From Bacteroidales bacterium (GTDB lineage Bacteria; Bacteroidota; Bacteroidia; Bacteroidales; UBA12077), in the NCBI GenBank assembly GCA_028282785.1, contig JANQHE010000070.1, positions 27,024-91,023 on the forward strand: a stretch of DNA of 64,000 nucleotides, written 5' to 3'. The notes beneath the pieces are model-generated. The model searched no databases and was not told the origin of the DNA. It saw only the letters and a list, made by a program, of their open reading frames with translations. Positions within the stretch are counted from its first letter, which is position 1, and each line of letters begins with the position of its first letter. The translations under genes and the position numbers were made by a program. Below are positions 1-8,627 of the stretch, piece after piece.

Positions 1-1
1 A

Positions 2-403
2 TGGTATAATGAGGAAGGAGCAATTTCAGGCGCTACGGGGCAATTTTATGAACTACCATTGCCTTTAAGTGGTGAGTATTACCTTATTGCCACAGACAAT
101 AACAACTGTAAGGCAGAATCAAACCACCTGGTATTTGATGGCTCTGAATCTTATAGTAGTATATTAGCTTATCCGAACCCTGTAAGCGAAGAATTATCTA
201 TTCTGTTCCCGGAACGGGATAATGGAAGCCTTAATATCCAGTTGTTTAATAATACCGGACAGGCAGTTATCATTAATAGTATAAAAAATGGGAATTACCT
301 TGAAAAAATAAATACTGCAGATCTGATGGAGGGTATGTATTTCCTAATTATAGAAAGTAAAGGAGAGGTTATTTATAGCGAAAAGATTATTGTTCAGCAT
401 TGA
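2..403 (+). CDS. C-terminal end of a secreted protein with a type A T9SS sorting domain (5' partial)
   Basis: The reading frame is open back to the first bases of the window, so the start lies upstream and only about 133 residues are seen. The last 80 residues form a typical Por secretion system (type IX) C-terminal sorting domain: the motif AYPNPVSEEL, a beta strand with LFNNTGQAV, then LMEGMYFLIIESKGEVIYSEKIIVQ at the end, shown here only in part. Such domains direct Sec-exported proteins through the outer membrane and are removed on anchoring. The part before it (GEYYLIATDNNNCKAES) looks like an Ig/PKD-like adhesin strand. The cargo function cannot be told from this fragment. Confidence 0.85.
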   Translation, partial: WYNEEGAISGATGQFYELPLPLSGEYYLIATDNNNCKAESNHLVFDGSESYSSILAYPNPVSEELSILFPERDNGSLNIQLFNNTGQAVIINSIKNGNYLEKINTADLMEGMYFLIIESKGEVIYSEKIIVQH

Positions 404-404
404 T

Positions 405-493
405 TTAACCGCTTAGCGGATCATTATTAAATATTTACACTTAATCATTTTAACAAAAAAACAGCCAAAAGGAAGAATCCGCTTAGCGGTTAA
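405..493. repeat. Pair of inverted GC-rich palindromes
   Basis: Two copies of a 17-nt unit, 405-421 (TTAACCGCTTAGCGGAT) and 477-493 (ATCCGCTTAGCGGTTAA), are inverted with respect to each other except for the central TTA. Each unit by itself folds as CCGC-TTA-GCGG. They occupy the 102-bp gap between a T9SS cargo gene and the next gene. No T-run follows, so this looks more like a small repeat element than a simple terminator. Confidence 0.6.
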
Positions 494-505
494 AGTAAAA
501 AACAC

Positions 506-1822
506 ATGAAAATATATAAAGCACTTATTTTAATATTATTTATTTCTCCTTTTTTTTCCAATGCACAGGAATTTACAAAACAGGATGATCAGTTAATAAA
601 GCAAAAAGTTACAGATTTAATCAAACGCTATGAACTTTTTGCAACATTTAAAGGAGGTGGTAATTTATTATCAGAAAATAAACAACAGCAATTTAGAGAA
701 TTATTTACTTCAAATAATTCGATGCATTATAATGATTTATCCGAAAAAGTCAAATCCGGGCAATTGTTAACAATAGATCAATATCTTTTTTTACTAAATA
801 GTAATTATAAAAATAGCTTGTCTGTGCAACTTGAGCCGGAAAGGGTTGAGTATAGCCACGTAAGGGTTTCTAAAAAAAACTACCAGGTAAATGTGAAAGC
901 GAGTAAAAAAGTGGTTGGATTCCATAATGAGGGGTATATTCATTCTTTCGAAAAAGAGTTATGGTTTGTTATTCAGTTTGATAAATCATTAAATACATTT
1001 AAAATACTTGCAGTCGACGATAAACCTTCCAATCCTAAAATATATCAACCAAAGAATGATAAAGGCCGAGCATTGGAATTGTATTATAATTTATCATCAG
1101 TACAACTTAATCATGACCTAACAGAATTTACGAATGATTTAAACTCCAGTGTAGAGAGCAATATTTGCTTCGGGATAATTTATCGTGCCCCGCTTGTAAA
1201 GCGATTAAATTTATTAACAGGGCTTCAGTATACCAGTGTGAGCAGCCAATATGAATTACCTGGTTACTATTATGAGTATTCAAGTGTGGATGCTGACGAT
1301 GAAGAATATACAAGAATAGTTAATTCAGGCAAAATAACAGAAACTCAAAAAAATTCTTTCCTAAATATTCAACTTGGATTGCAGTATAGAATTCCATTAT
1401 CTCAAAGTGTAAAATTCAATATTTCCCTAAGTGGTTTATACTCATTAAATATTATAAATGAGTTCGAGTCGGAAGGTACTTTTAGTTACCAGGGTTATTA
1501 CCCACAGTACAATATCACGTTATATGATTTACCACAATACGGTTTTGCTTCGGATCAGGAATTAAGCGCATCAGGGGAAATGGATATAGGGTCAAATATC
1601 TCCATATTAGCAGGCTTGGGATTTGAATTCAGGATTTCAGAAGGGGCTAATCTTCAGTTTGAAGGTTATTATCAGCAAGGGGTAAAGGATATATCAAAGA
1701 ATGAAACCGTAAACTACATAATTTCCGATAGCCCTGCAGATTTTAACAGTTTGAAAAATGCAAGTTCGTCAACGAAGGTAACAGGCTATGGATTAAAAGT
1801 AGGGATTGTTTTTATACTTTAA
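506..1822 (+). CDS. Exported protein with predicted outer-membrane beta-barrel C-terminus
   Basis: 438 residues. Residues 1-20 are a Sec signal peptide ending FFSNA, with Gln21 as predicted mature N-terminus. Residues 20-170 are mixed alpha/beta and charged. From about residue 185 the chain alternates hydrophobic and polar residues in strands typical of a small outer-membrane barrel (LNLLTGLQYTSV, FLNIQLGLQYRIPLS, FNISLSGLYSLN, ISILAGLGFEFRIS) and ends in GLKVGIVFIL, a barrel-like last strand. I do not recognise a named family. It precedes the secreted caspase gene on the same strand, 114 bp away, so it may belong to the same envelope function. That link is inference. Confidence 0.6.
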   Translation: MKIYKALILILFISPFFSNAQEFTKQDDQLIKQKVTDLIKRYELFATFKGGGNLLSENKQQQFRELFTSNNSMHYNDLSEKVKSGQLLTIDQYLFLLNSNYKNSLSVQLEPERVEYSHVRVSKKNYQVNVKASKKVVGFHNEGYIHSFEKELWFVIQFDKSLNTFKILAVDDKPSNPKIYQPKNDKGRALELYYNLSSVQLNHDLTEFTNDLNSSVESNICFGIIYRAPLVKRLNLLTGLQYTSVSSQYELPGYYYEYSSVDADDEEYTRIVNSGKITETQKNSFLNIQLGLQYRIPLSQSVKFNISLSGLYSLNIINEFESEGTFSYQGYYPQYNITLYDLPQYGFASDQELSASGEMDIGSNISILAGLGFEFRISEGANLQFEGYYQQGVKDISKNETVNYIISDSPADFNSLKNASSSTKVTGYGLKVGIVFIL

Positions 1823-1828
1823 GTTTAA

Positions 1829-1884
1829 AAGTTCAGAGTTTTGAGTTTAAAGTTTTGAGTTGGCAGTAGCCAATAGCCAATAGC
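1829..1884. repeat. Low-complexity intergenic direct repeats
   Basis: The gap between the barrel protein and the caspase gene holds two near copies of GTTTTGAGTT and a tandem AGCCAAT AGCCAAT AGC (1868-1884). Simple direct repeats of this style are common in intergenic DNA of Bacteroidota. No function is evident. Confidence 0.4.
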
Positions 1885-1936
1885 ATTATTAACACTCATA
1901 TCTTGTGTCTTGATACTAAAATCTAAAATTACAATA

Positions 1937-4090
1937 ATGAAACAAAGAGCTATTAAGAATTATTACAAATTGAGAATATTTCGAATAGGGGTGATTTTTA
2001 GTCTTGTATTATTACCAATGATAGTTTTATCTCAGGATTTTCAACAATTACTTGTTACCAAAGATGGTAAAAATGCATTGGTCAATATTAAGCGTTTACC
2101 GGTAACTAAATCTTTGATCTCTTATGAACTATCTGTTAAATGGGTTAAAAATGATTTATCCCTTATTGAAGATACCGTTTCCCAGATAGTTTTTTTTACA
2201 AAAGATATAACCTTTTTCCCGAGTACTTCATTTAAGATAGAAGATGAATATTTATATTTTAATGAAAAAATAAAATTAAATTTTGAATACAATATAAATG
2301 ATTTCTCCGGTGGGGATATTAGGATTAGTATTCCCCTGTTTTATTTAAAGGAAAAAACAAACCCTTTCCATAAGTCAAATATGGAAGAGTTTTTTTTCAA
2401 AAAGCCTAAATTATTGGCTTTTAATACTCAAATAACAGAAAAGGAACTTGAATTTAAACCTATGCTTGTAGTTGATTATGGAGGTTTTGAAACCCAAGAC
2501 GGTTCAAATTCTTTAACTATGGGGCAAAATGGAAACCTAATCTATTATATAAAGAATGCAGGAAATGATATATCTGAAAAGCAGGAGGTATTTATTAGTG
2601 AAGAAACAAATATGGCTGGTTTAACTTTTAATAATAATTATGAAGTACCAGTCTTAACTCCGGGGCAGGCCGATACTCTTAAAATTCCTGTTAGCGCTGC
2701 ATATACTTTGAAAGATGATACTGCAAAGTTTAAATTCAGTTTTTCAAATTCAGCAAGTTATACTCCGGAACCAATTATTTCCGACCTTACAACAAAAACA
2801 ATTTCTGATAATGAAGCTCCAGTAATTACCATAACCTCTCCAATAATTGAACGCGGGTTTAAAATTAGTTCAGGTAATGAAAGTCAATTAATAGAAGGGG
2901 TAGTAAAAGATAATGTTGCAGTTCAAAAGTTAGCAATTAATGGAGTCAATGTGATTTTTGATGAATCCGGTTATTTTTCTTATCTGCTGGAGATAACTCC
3001 CAATTTGTCAGAATTTAATGTTAGAGCTTCAGATTATAGTTATAATATTACTTCAAAATTTTTATCAATTGAAAGTTCGATTGCTAAAGTAGATACAGCC
3101 ATAATTAATTGGAGTTATCCGGTTGACTATTATAGCAATTCAAAGAAAGAATCTGTAGTGGTAAAATCCTGTATTGGGCATTCAGGCAATATAAACTCTG
3201 TAAATATTTATAATAATAACCAACTGGTAAAAGAAATTACTTCATTTGAACAAGGCTTTACAGACGATTGCCAATATTTTGTTGAACAGGAGTTAGACTT
3301 GGAAGAGGGAAGAAACAATATTGTTTTTGAATTAAATATGAAAAGTAAAACGATAAGGTCAGAAAGAATTATAAATTTCAGCCCTTTTGGCAGTTATTAC
3401 GCTATTTTAATAGGAAACGAAGATTATGATTTCTTAAATAATTTAAACGAACCAATAGATGATGCCATTGAATTAAAAAAGGTTTTATTGGAAAACTATT
3501 CTTTTGAAGAAGAAAATATATTTCTTCTGAAAAATGCAACCCGAAACGAAATACTTGATATGTTTGACGATCTGGTAAAACAGGTAGGTGAAGATGACAA
3601 CCTGTTAATCTTTTATGCAGGACACGGTTATTGGGATAAATCTCTTGGGAAGGAAGGAGAAGGGTTCTGGCTTCCGACAGATGCAAAACCAGATAAGCGC
3701 TCTAATTGGATTTCAAATGCCAGTTTAACAAACTATATTGGGGGTATAAAGTCGAAACATACGTTATTGCTAAGCGATGCTTGTTTTAGTGGCGGAATTT
3801 TCCGGTCTGTATCAAATATATCTGAAAATAAGTCAATATATAAACTTTATGATTTGCCGAGCCGAAAAGCAATGACAAGCGGAACCCTTAATGAAGTTCC
3901 TGATCATAGTGTTTTTATAGAATATCTTATCAAACGTTTAAAACAGAATTCAAGCAAATATTTGCCGTCTCGTTCTGTATTTTCCAGTTTGGAGGAAGCG
4001 GTTAGAAATAATAGCGACAATGTGCCGCAATTTGGTGTAATACAAAAAACCGGCGATGAAGGTGGCGATTTTATTTTTATTAAAAAATAA
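1937..4090 (+). CDS. Exported caspase-like peptidase (C14 family)
   Basis: 717 residues from the ATG at 1937; an in-frame TTG at 1910 would only add nine residues before the signal peptide. Residues about 10-34 form a signal sequence ending MIVLS, followed by Gln. The middle (about 170-390) looks like beta-sandwich repeats, including a CARDB-like stretch and an 'APVITITSP' Ig-like domain. The C-terminal 240 residues are a caspase fold: AILIGNEDYDFL at about 490, the catalytic histidine in FYAGHGYW (His563) and the catalytic cysteine in LSDACFSGG (Cys616). Both catalytic residues are present, so it should be active, cutting after basic residues if it follows bacterial relatives. It acts in the periplasm or at the surface. 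Next gene starts 16 bp on. Confidence 0.85.
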   Translation: MKQRAIKNYYKLRIFRIGVIFSLVLLPMIVLSQDFQQLLVTKDGKNALVNIKRLPVTKSLISYELSVKWVKNDLSLIEDTVSQIVFFTKDITFFPSTSFKIEDEYLYFNEKIKLNFEYNINDFSGGDIRISIPLFYLKEKTNPFHKSNMEEFFFKKPKLLAFNTQITEKELEFKPMLVVDYGGFETQDGSNSLTMGQNGNLIYYIKNAGNDISEKQEVFISEETNMAGLTFNNNYEVPVLTPGQADTLKIPVSAAYTLKDDTAKFKFSFSNSASYTPEPIISDLTTKTISDNEAPVITITSPIIERGFKISSGNESQLIEGVVKDNVAVQKLAINGVNVIFDESGYFSYLLEITPNLSEFNVRASDYSYNITSKFLSIESSIAKVDTAIINWSYPVDYYSNSKKESVVVKSCIGHSGNINSVNIYNNNQLVKEITSFEQGFTDDCQYFVEQELDLEEGRNNIVFELNMKSKTIRSERIINFSPFGSYYAILIGNEDYDFLNNLNEPIDDAIELKKVLLENYSFEEENIFLLKNATRNEILDMFDDLVKQVGEDDNLLIFYAGHGYWDKSLGKEGEGFWLPTDAKPDKRSNWISNASLTNYIGGIKSKHTLLLSDACFSGGIFRSVSNISENKSIYKLYDLPSRKAMTSGTLNEVPDHSVFIEYLIKRLKQNSSKYLPSRSVFSSLEEAVRNNSDNVPQFGVIQKTGDEGGDFIFIKK

Positions 4091-4106
4091 TAATGAAGTA
4101 TTAAAG

Positions 4107-5663
4107 ATGAAAAAGTTTTATATTATTTTCCTACTAATTTTAATGTCAAATCAGTTAACATTTTCACAAGAAACTCCCAACTGGGTTGATAAAGAAGATA
4201 GAAATAAATACTACCCGGAAAATTTTTATCTGCAAGGGTTTTCGTCAAAGAATATAACAAAACAAGAGAATGTTAATGAAGTATTGAAGAAACTATCAGA
4301 ATATGCAAAGCTCAATTTAATTGAATCTGTAAAAGTAACAATTAATGGAATGTCTGAATTATATATCAGTGAAGCTGATAATAATGTTAAGCAGGTTTAT
4401 AAAGAAATAATTGCTTCGTCGGCAACTCTTGATATTGCCGGACTAAAGATTGAAACCTGGTACAACTCAAGAAAAAAAGTTGCTTATGCATTTGCCCATG
4501 CCAACAAACATGATCTTTTAACTTATTATAAAGATATTGTTAACAGAAAGATTAAAATGATTGAACAAAATATTGAAATGGCAGGAAATACCAATGTTAA
4601 AAATGATATTCAGTTCTCATTGAAAAAATACCGTGAAAACTTTCCAATTTTTAGGGAATTAGAAGAAGCTCAATCAATTTGTCTAGCTCTTAAGCCTGAT
4701 AATTTTTTTAATGATGACGTGCAAATCAATAAAACATTACTGCTTAAAAAGCAGGTAGATGAAGGGATAAGAAAATTAGAAAAAAGTAATGTGCTTACAT
4801 TAGATGACGTGTGCTCTTTCCTGGCATATACATTAAACGATCAAGTGAAACAAATAAATGAAAAAATTCGTCTTGTAAATTTTACTTATCAAGATACCCG
4901 GATGGGAAGCGAGTTTTCATTAAGATTAACGCATATACTCCAAAATAAATTAATTCAGGATGTTAATTATAATATTACAACAGAAGCTAACCTTTTAGAG
5001 GAAAAGACGACACTTATGTTATTTGGAACATATTGGGAAGAATTGAATGATATTAAAATAATTTCCACTCTCAAAAACATTCGAACCGGTAATGTTTTGG
5101 CAAGTGCACACGTTACACTTCCAAAATTATGGTTAGATAAAAATGATATTTCTATTAAACCGGAAAGTTTTGAAGATGCTTATGTAAGAATGAAATATTT
5201 TAATAAAGATGAAATATATGGTGGTGACCTTAATCTTGAATTATGGACAAACAAAGGTGATAAGAACCTTGTTTTTACTAAAGGTGAAAAGATGAAAATA
5301 TTCGTCCGATCCAATAAAGAATGTTATTTAAGAATCATTTATCATCTTGCTGATGGTTCTGCTGTTTTATTAATTGATAACTATTATATTAATAGTGATA
5401 AGGTGAATGCGGTATATGAACTCCCTTATGAGTTTGAATGCTCACCACCTTTTGGAATTGAAATATTGCAAGTAAATGCGCAGACAGAAAAATTCTCAAC
5501 GCTTCAAACCATAAATAAAGATGGCTATAATTATATTCAAAATGAACTAAATGAAATACTAATTAATACAAGAGGGATGAAACTAGCAGATCATCTAATG
5601 AAAGCTGAACAACGTATTATAATAACGACTTTAAGTAATACTTTTGAAGAAGTAACAAAATAA
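4107..5663 (+). CDS. Exported DUF4384 protein, likely partner of the caspase
   Basis: 518 residues from the ATG at 4107; an earlier in-frame ATG (4056) overlaps the caspase gene and lacks a signal peptide at its N-terminus. Residues 1-20 are a signal peptide (FLLILMSNQLTFS) followed by Gln. The N-terminal part (PNWVDKEDRNKYYPENFYLQ, then helices) resembles LPP20/FlgP-like 'thin' domains that start with a PxW motif. Residues about 360-475 match a DUF4384 domain (YGGDLNLELWTNKGD, VFTKGEKMKIFVRSNKECY, LADGSAVLLIDNYY). DUF4384 is often fused to, or next to, caspase-like peptidases. Here it is 16 bp downstream of one, so the two are probably co-expressed. Its exact role is unknown. Confidence 0.7.
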   Translation: MKKFYIIFLLILMSNQLTFSQETPNWVDKEDRNKYYPENFYLQGFSSKNITKQENVNEVLKKLSEYAKLNLIESVKVTINGMSELYISEADNNVKQVYKEIIASSATLDIAGLKIETWYNSRKKVAYAFAHANKHDLLTYYKDIVNRKIKMIEQNIEMAGNTNVKNDIQFSLKKYRENFPIFRELEEAQSICLALKPDNFFNDDVQINKTLLLKKQVDEGIRKLEKSNVLTLDDVCSFLAYTLNDQVKQINEKIRLVNFTYQDTRMGSEFSLRLTHILQNKLIQDVNYNITTEANLLEEKTTLMLFGTYWEELNDIKIISTLKNIRTGNVLASAHVTLPKLWLDKNDISIKPESFEDAYVRMKYFNKDEIYGGDLNLELWTNKGDKNLVFTKGEKMKIFVRSNKECYLRIIYHLADGSAVLLIDNYYINSDKVNAVYELPYEFECSPPFGIEILQVNAQTEKFSTLQTINKDGYNYIQNELNEILINTRGMKLADHLMKAEQRIIITTLSNTFEEVTK

Positions 5664-5720
5664 TTAATATTTAGACTAGCAGGCATTTCACTATTCAGCG
5701 TTTGTTGTTCGATATTCTAA

Positions 5721-5743
5721 ATTCAAAAAAGATTTTCTGATTT
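5721..5743. repeat. 23-bp direct repeat, copy 1
   Basis: Identical to 6778-6800, and the 28 bp before each copy can also be aligned. Copy 2 sits just beyond the 3' end of the intact Nudix gene, copy 1 just beyond a relic of a Nudix 3' end. Together they show that this 3' region was duplicated. Confidence 0.7.
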
Positions 5744-5766
5744 AAAAACAAACATACTGATAAGCA

Positions 5767-5815
5767 TTAAATCAGCCTGCCTTTTTTCAAAACTTCAATA
5801 ATTGAGAGAAAAGAG
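5767..5815 (-). pseudogene. Relic of a second Nudix hydrolase gene (last 15 codons)
   Basis: Read on the minus strand this stretch gives SFLSIIEVLKKGRLI and a stop, which matches the C-terminus of the intact Nudix protein encoded at 6817-7431 (TFLSIIDVFKKSGLI and stop). Downstream of both lies the same 23-bp sequence. The relic begins one base after the stop codon of hepT, so the toxin-antitoxin module appears to have replaced the rest of a duplicated Nudix gene. Confidence 0.65.
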
Positions 5816-5816
5816 T

Positions 5817-6146
5817 TTAGCTTATTAGCCTGCTTACTTCCTGTTTTAAAATTGGTAGGTGCTTATTTATAATAACCCAAACGATGGTATCATCTATATT
5901 ATCGTATGCATGTATAATTCTATTCCTAAAATTTATAATCTCTCTTGCATAATCTAATTCCAAATTAACTTGTATTTTTTGATATTTGTTAACAGCTTCA
6001 CCAATAATACCCAATTGCCTCTCAACCGCACTTTTTGTTTTTAGGTCAGCTTCATACTCAGAAAAGTTCATTTTTCCAACAAACTGCTCTATTGAAGTAA
6101 TAGCTGATTGAATGTCAAATAAATATTTTTTAGCTTGCTCTTTCAT
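5817..6146 (-). CDS. hepT: HepT-like HEPN ribonuclease toxin
   Basis: 109 residues, all helical, of the HepT/DUF86 family. The catalytic motif RX4HXY is present as RNRIIHAY (about residues 75-82), preceded by the family's DYAREIINF. HepT proteins are RNases that cleave RNA when not held by MntA, which adds AMP units to the motif tyrosine. The start overlaps the end of mntA by 17 bp, so the two are translated together. The stop codon lies directly against a Nudix gene relic. Confidence 0.85.
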   Translation of the reverse strand: MKEQAKKYLFDIQSAITSIEQFVGKMNFSEYEADLKTKSAVERQLGIIGEAVNKYQKIQVNLELDYAREIINFRNRIIHAYDNIDDTIVWVIINKHLPILKQEVSRLIS

Positions 6147-6447
6147 ATATTAATTGTTTTGAGCGTTCTATTTCTCTCATTAAAAAAGGGTTGCTAATTT
6201 TTTTTGAAGTTAATAAATCCACTTTTCTGTTAAATAATGATTCTAATTTGTTCCATAATGCTATTAATAATTCTCCTCTTTTTATTGGGTCTTCCTCTTC
6301 AATTTCTACAATTAAGTCAATATCACTCTCTGAAGTGAAGTTTCCTTTTGCTAAGGACCCAAAAATAAAAAGCCTCTTAACTTTATGACTTATACATAAG
6401 CTAATTACAGATTCAAACTTAGATTCTATTTCCTTAGGTAGATTCAT
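6130..6447 (-). CDS. mntA: MntA-like minimal nucleotidyltransferase antitoxin
   Basis: 105 residues. The nucleotidyltransferase signature GSX10DXD is intact: GSLAKGNFTSESDID (about residues 31-45), with a further VEIEEEDP strand after it. This family neutralises the neighbouring HepT toxin by AMPylating it. The gene order (antitoxin first, toxin second, 17-bp overlap) is the usual one. An alternative role as a substrate-specific nucleotidyltransferase is unlikely given the partner. Confidence 0.85.
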   Translation of the reverse strand: MNLPKEIESKFESVISLCISHKVKRLFIFGSLAKGNFTSESDIDLIVEIEEEDPIKRGELLIALWNKLESLFNRKVDLLTSKKISNPFLMREIERSKQLIYERAS

Positions 6448-6816
6448 AATTCAAATATACAAAATTATGATTGTATTGCCTAAGCCAGAGTTTTTAACAC
6501 TTGTACACAAATTATAGATAAAAGATTATAACAAGTGGTTTTCAAGTAGCTATTCTATACTTAAAACCTTTTTATCTAAAGTTTTGATAAATACGGTAGG
6601 CATTCCTAGCTGCTTTTTATGTACTTCTATTTTATAAAGAGAATTACTTAATAGTAGCTAAACGTCTAGACTTATTAAATGGAACTAAAGAGTTTTTAGA
6701 CACTAAATATCTAATAATAAGCATTTAGTGTTGAAATGCGAATTTCGTCATTCGGTGTTTAATGTTCATTACTCGATATTCAAAAAAGATTTTCTGATTT
6801 TAATGGATCGTTGAGA
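6448..6816. other. Intergenic region upstream of mntA with a hairpin
   Basis: 369 bp without a gene. It should carry the mntA/hepT promoter. CACTAAAT at 6701-6708 and ATTTAGTG at 6723-6730 can form a hairpin. The last part (about 6740-6800) has the low-complexity 'TTCGGTGTTT / TTCGATATTC' style sequence that also lies at 5690-5743. Confidence 0.4.
6778..6800. repeat. 23-bp direct repeat, copy 2
   Basis: Second copy of the sequence at 5721-5743, placed 16 bp beyond the stop codon of the intact Nudix gene. The two copies enclose the Nudix relic and the mntA/hepT pair. Confidence 0.7.
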
Positions 6817-7431
6817 TTAGATAAGCCCACTTTTCTTAAAAACATCTATAATCGAAAGGAAAGTATTATCGGTAATTTCAAATATTTCTTCATCTTTAAT
6901 CCACTTAACTTCGGTAATTTCTTCTTCAATTTGAGGGGTTGGGTTTTGATTACCGTTGTATACCATTTCGTACCAATATGTTCTTTTAAGGATGTCCTTA
7001 TCCAAAACCTTATAGGTGTGATATGTAATTTCTACCAGTTTTTTGATTTCAAGATTTTGTATTCCGCACTCCTCTTCTACCTCTCTAATTGCACCAATTT
7101 CAGGCAATTCGTCTTTTTTAAGTTTTCCTTTTGGTAAATCCCATTTTCCTCGTCTGAAAATAACCAGGATCTTTTGATCGATGTTTTTTACCAATCCGCC
7201 TGCGGCTTCAATCAATTCGTATAATCCAGTAAACTTATTAAATACTAGATCAATATCTTTATGAACTATATATAAACTTTTGATTTGTTCATCTTTTATA
7301 AAGATATTTATTGCTTTTTTAAGCTGTTTTTTATTATTATAGTAATGAATCTTATTGTCGTCCTGCTCGATATAATTTAGAACATTATCGATAAAAAAAA
7401 CTGCTCGATCGTTGTAAAAAACTTTATACAT
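6817..7431 (-). CDS. Nudix hydrolase
   Basis: 204 residues. The Nudix box GX5EX7REUXEEXGU is complete at residues 102-124 (G-KLKKD-E-LPEIGAI-REVEEECGI), so a metal-dependent diphosphate hydrolase activity is expected; the substrate cannot be told. Residues 1-75 form an N-terminal extension found in Bacteroidota Nudix proteins of this type. The start codon is only seven bases from that of pyrE, transcribed the other way, so the promoters of the two genes must lie inside each other's coding sequence or overlap. The 3' end and its downstream DNA are duplicated at 5721-5815. Confidence 0.85.
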   Translation of the reverse strand: MYKVFYNDRAVFFIDNVLNYIEQDDNKIHYYNNKKQLKKAINIFIKDEQIKSLYIVHKDIDLVFNKFTGLYELIEAAGGLVKNIDQKILVIFRRGKWDLPKGKLKKDELPEIGAIREVEEECGIQNLEIKKLVEITYHTYKVLDKDILKRTYWYEMVYNGNQNPTPQIEEEITEVKWIKDEEIFEITDNTFLSIIDVFKKSGLI

Positions 7432-7438
7432 TTGCTGT

Positions 7439-8071
7439 ATGGAAAATTTAGGAAAAAAAATCGCTCAATCCTTATTACAAATTAAAGCAATAAAGTTGCA
7501 ACCTGCAAATCATTTTACATGGGCTTCCGGTTGGAAATCTCCAATTTATTGTGACAATCGAAAAACATTATCTTATCCTAAAATTAGAAATGAAATTCGG
7601 GATGGATTTGTTAAAGTGATAAAAGAAAAATATGGTAATCCGGATTATATTGCCGGAGTTGCAACCGGAGCTATTGCAATTGGAGTACTTGTTGCTGAAG
7701 CTTTGGATCTACCTTTTGTTTATGTTCGCCCAAAACCCAAAGAGCATGGCTTAGGGAATATGATCGAAGGAGAAATTGAAGCCGGTAAAAAGGTAATTGT
7801 AGTAGAGGATTTAATTTCCACAGGGAAAAGCAGTCTAAAAGCCGTTGAAGCATTAAGAAATGCTGATATTGAGGTTTTAGGAATGGTTGCCATTTTTTCT
7901 TATGGATTCCGGATTTCAGAACAAAATTTTGCAAATGCAAAGGTTCAGCTAAATACTTTGAGTAATTATGAAGTATTGATAAAGTATGCGTTAGAATCAG
8001 ATTATATACGGGAGTCAGATATTGAGACATTGAAAAATTGGAGAAAAGATCCTGAAAATTGGGGAAATTAA
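7439..8071 (+). CDS. pyrE: Orotate phosphoribosyltransferase
   Basis: 210 residues, normal for the family. It joins orotate to PRPP to form OMP in pyrimidine synthesis. The PRPP-binding loop VIVVEDLISTGKSS lies at about residues 119-132, and the conserved TGAIAIG and VRPKPKEHG segments precede it. The N-terminus (AIKLQPANHFTWASGWKSP) is the typical orotate-binding part. It is followed 21 bp later by an SRPBCC gene on the same strand. No other pyr gene is nearby. Confidence 0.93.
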   Translation: MENLGKKIAQSLLQIKAIKLQPANHFTWASGWKSPIYCDNRKTLSYPKIRNEIRDGFVKVIKEKYGNPDYIAGVATGAIAIGVLVAEALDLPFVYVRPKPKEHGLGNMIEGEIEAGKKVIVVEDLISTGKSSLKAVEALRNADIEVLGMVAIFSYGFRISEQNFANAKVQLNTLSNYEVLIKYALESDYIRESDIETLKNWRKDPENWGN

Positions 8072-8092
8072 TACAAAGATACATTTAAAATT

Positions 8093-8521
8093 ATGAGTAA
8101 ATATACAAGTAAGACTGGAAAGATAAATAAGTCTGATCAGTTGATTTATAATTTTTTAACTGATTTTAATAATATTAAATCCGTTATACCTGAAGATAAA
8201 GTTAAAGATTTTGAAGCAACAGAAGATACTTGCAGATTTTCAATTGATGGTGTTGGGCAAGCAGGATTAAAGATCATTGAAAAAGAACCTTATAAGCTTA
8301 TTAAAATAACCAGTGATGGTAAAACTCCATTTAGTTTCTTTTTTTGGATTCAGCTGAAACCAATTGAAGGAGAAGAAAAGGCCACCGCAATTCGTTTAAC
8401 AATTGATGCAAACTTAAATCCGATGATGAAAATGATGGTTGGTAAACATCTTCAAAAAGGTATCGATGCAATGGTTGATCAGGTAGTTGTATTTTTTAAT
8501 GAAAAAGTTAAAGAAGAATAG
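8093..8521 (+). CDS. SRPBCC (START/Bet v1-like) family protein
   Basis: 142 residues with the beta-alpha-grip pattern of the SRPBCC superfamily: an N-terminal strand and helix (YTSKTGKINKSDQLIYNFLTDF), a central set of strands (FEATEDTCRFSIDGVG, PYKLIKITSDG) and a long C-terminal helix (MMKMMVGKHLQKGIDAMVDQ). Such proteins bind hydrophobic ligands in a deep pocket; the ligand here is unknown. It lies 21 bp after pyrE, so the two are probably co-transcribed, though no functional link follows. Confidence 0.75.
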   Translation: MSKYTSKTGKINKSDQLIYNFLTDFNNIKSVIPEDKVKDFEATEDTCRFSIDGVGQAGLKIIEKEPYKLIKITSDGKTPFSFFFWIQLKPIEGEEKATAIRLTIDANLNPMMKMMVGKHLQKGIDAMVDQVVVFFNEKVKEE

Positions 8522-8627
8522 TCGATAGATTCCAAAATCAGGAAATCAAATCCCAATAATTTTCAAAAATCAGACAAGGAGGCATGGAGATTTTAAATTG
8601 ATATTTGGTTATAAATTGTTTTATGAT

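Noticed and set aside
4056..4106. Earlier start codon for the DUF4384 gene
   Set aside because: It would overlap the caspase gene and put 17 residues before a normal signal peptide; the ATG at 4107 is better.
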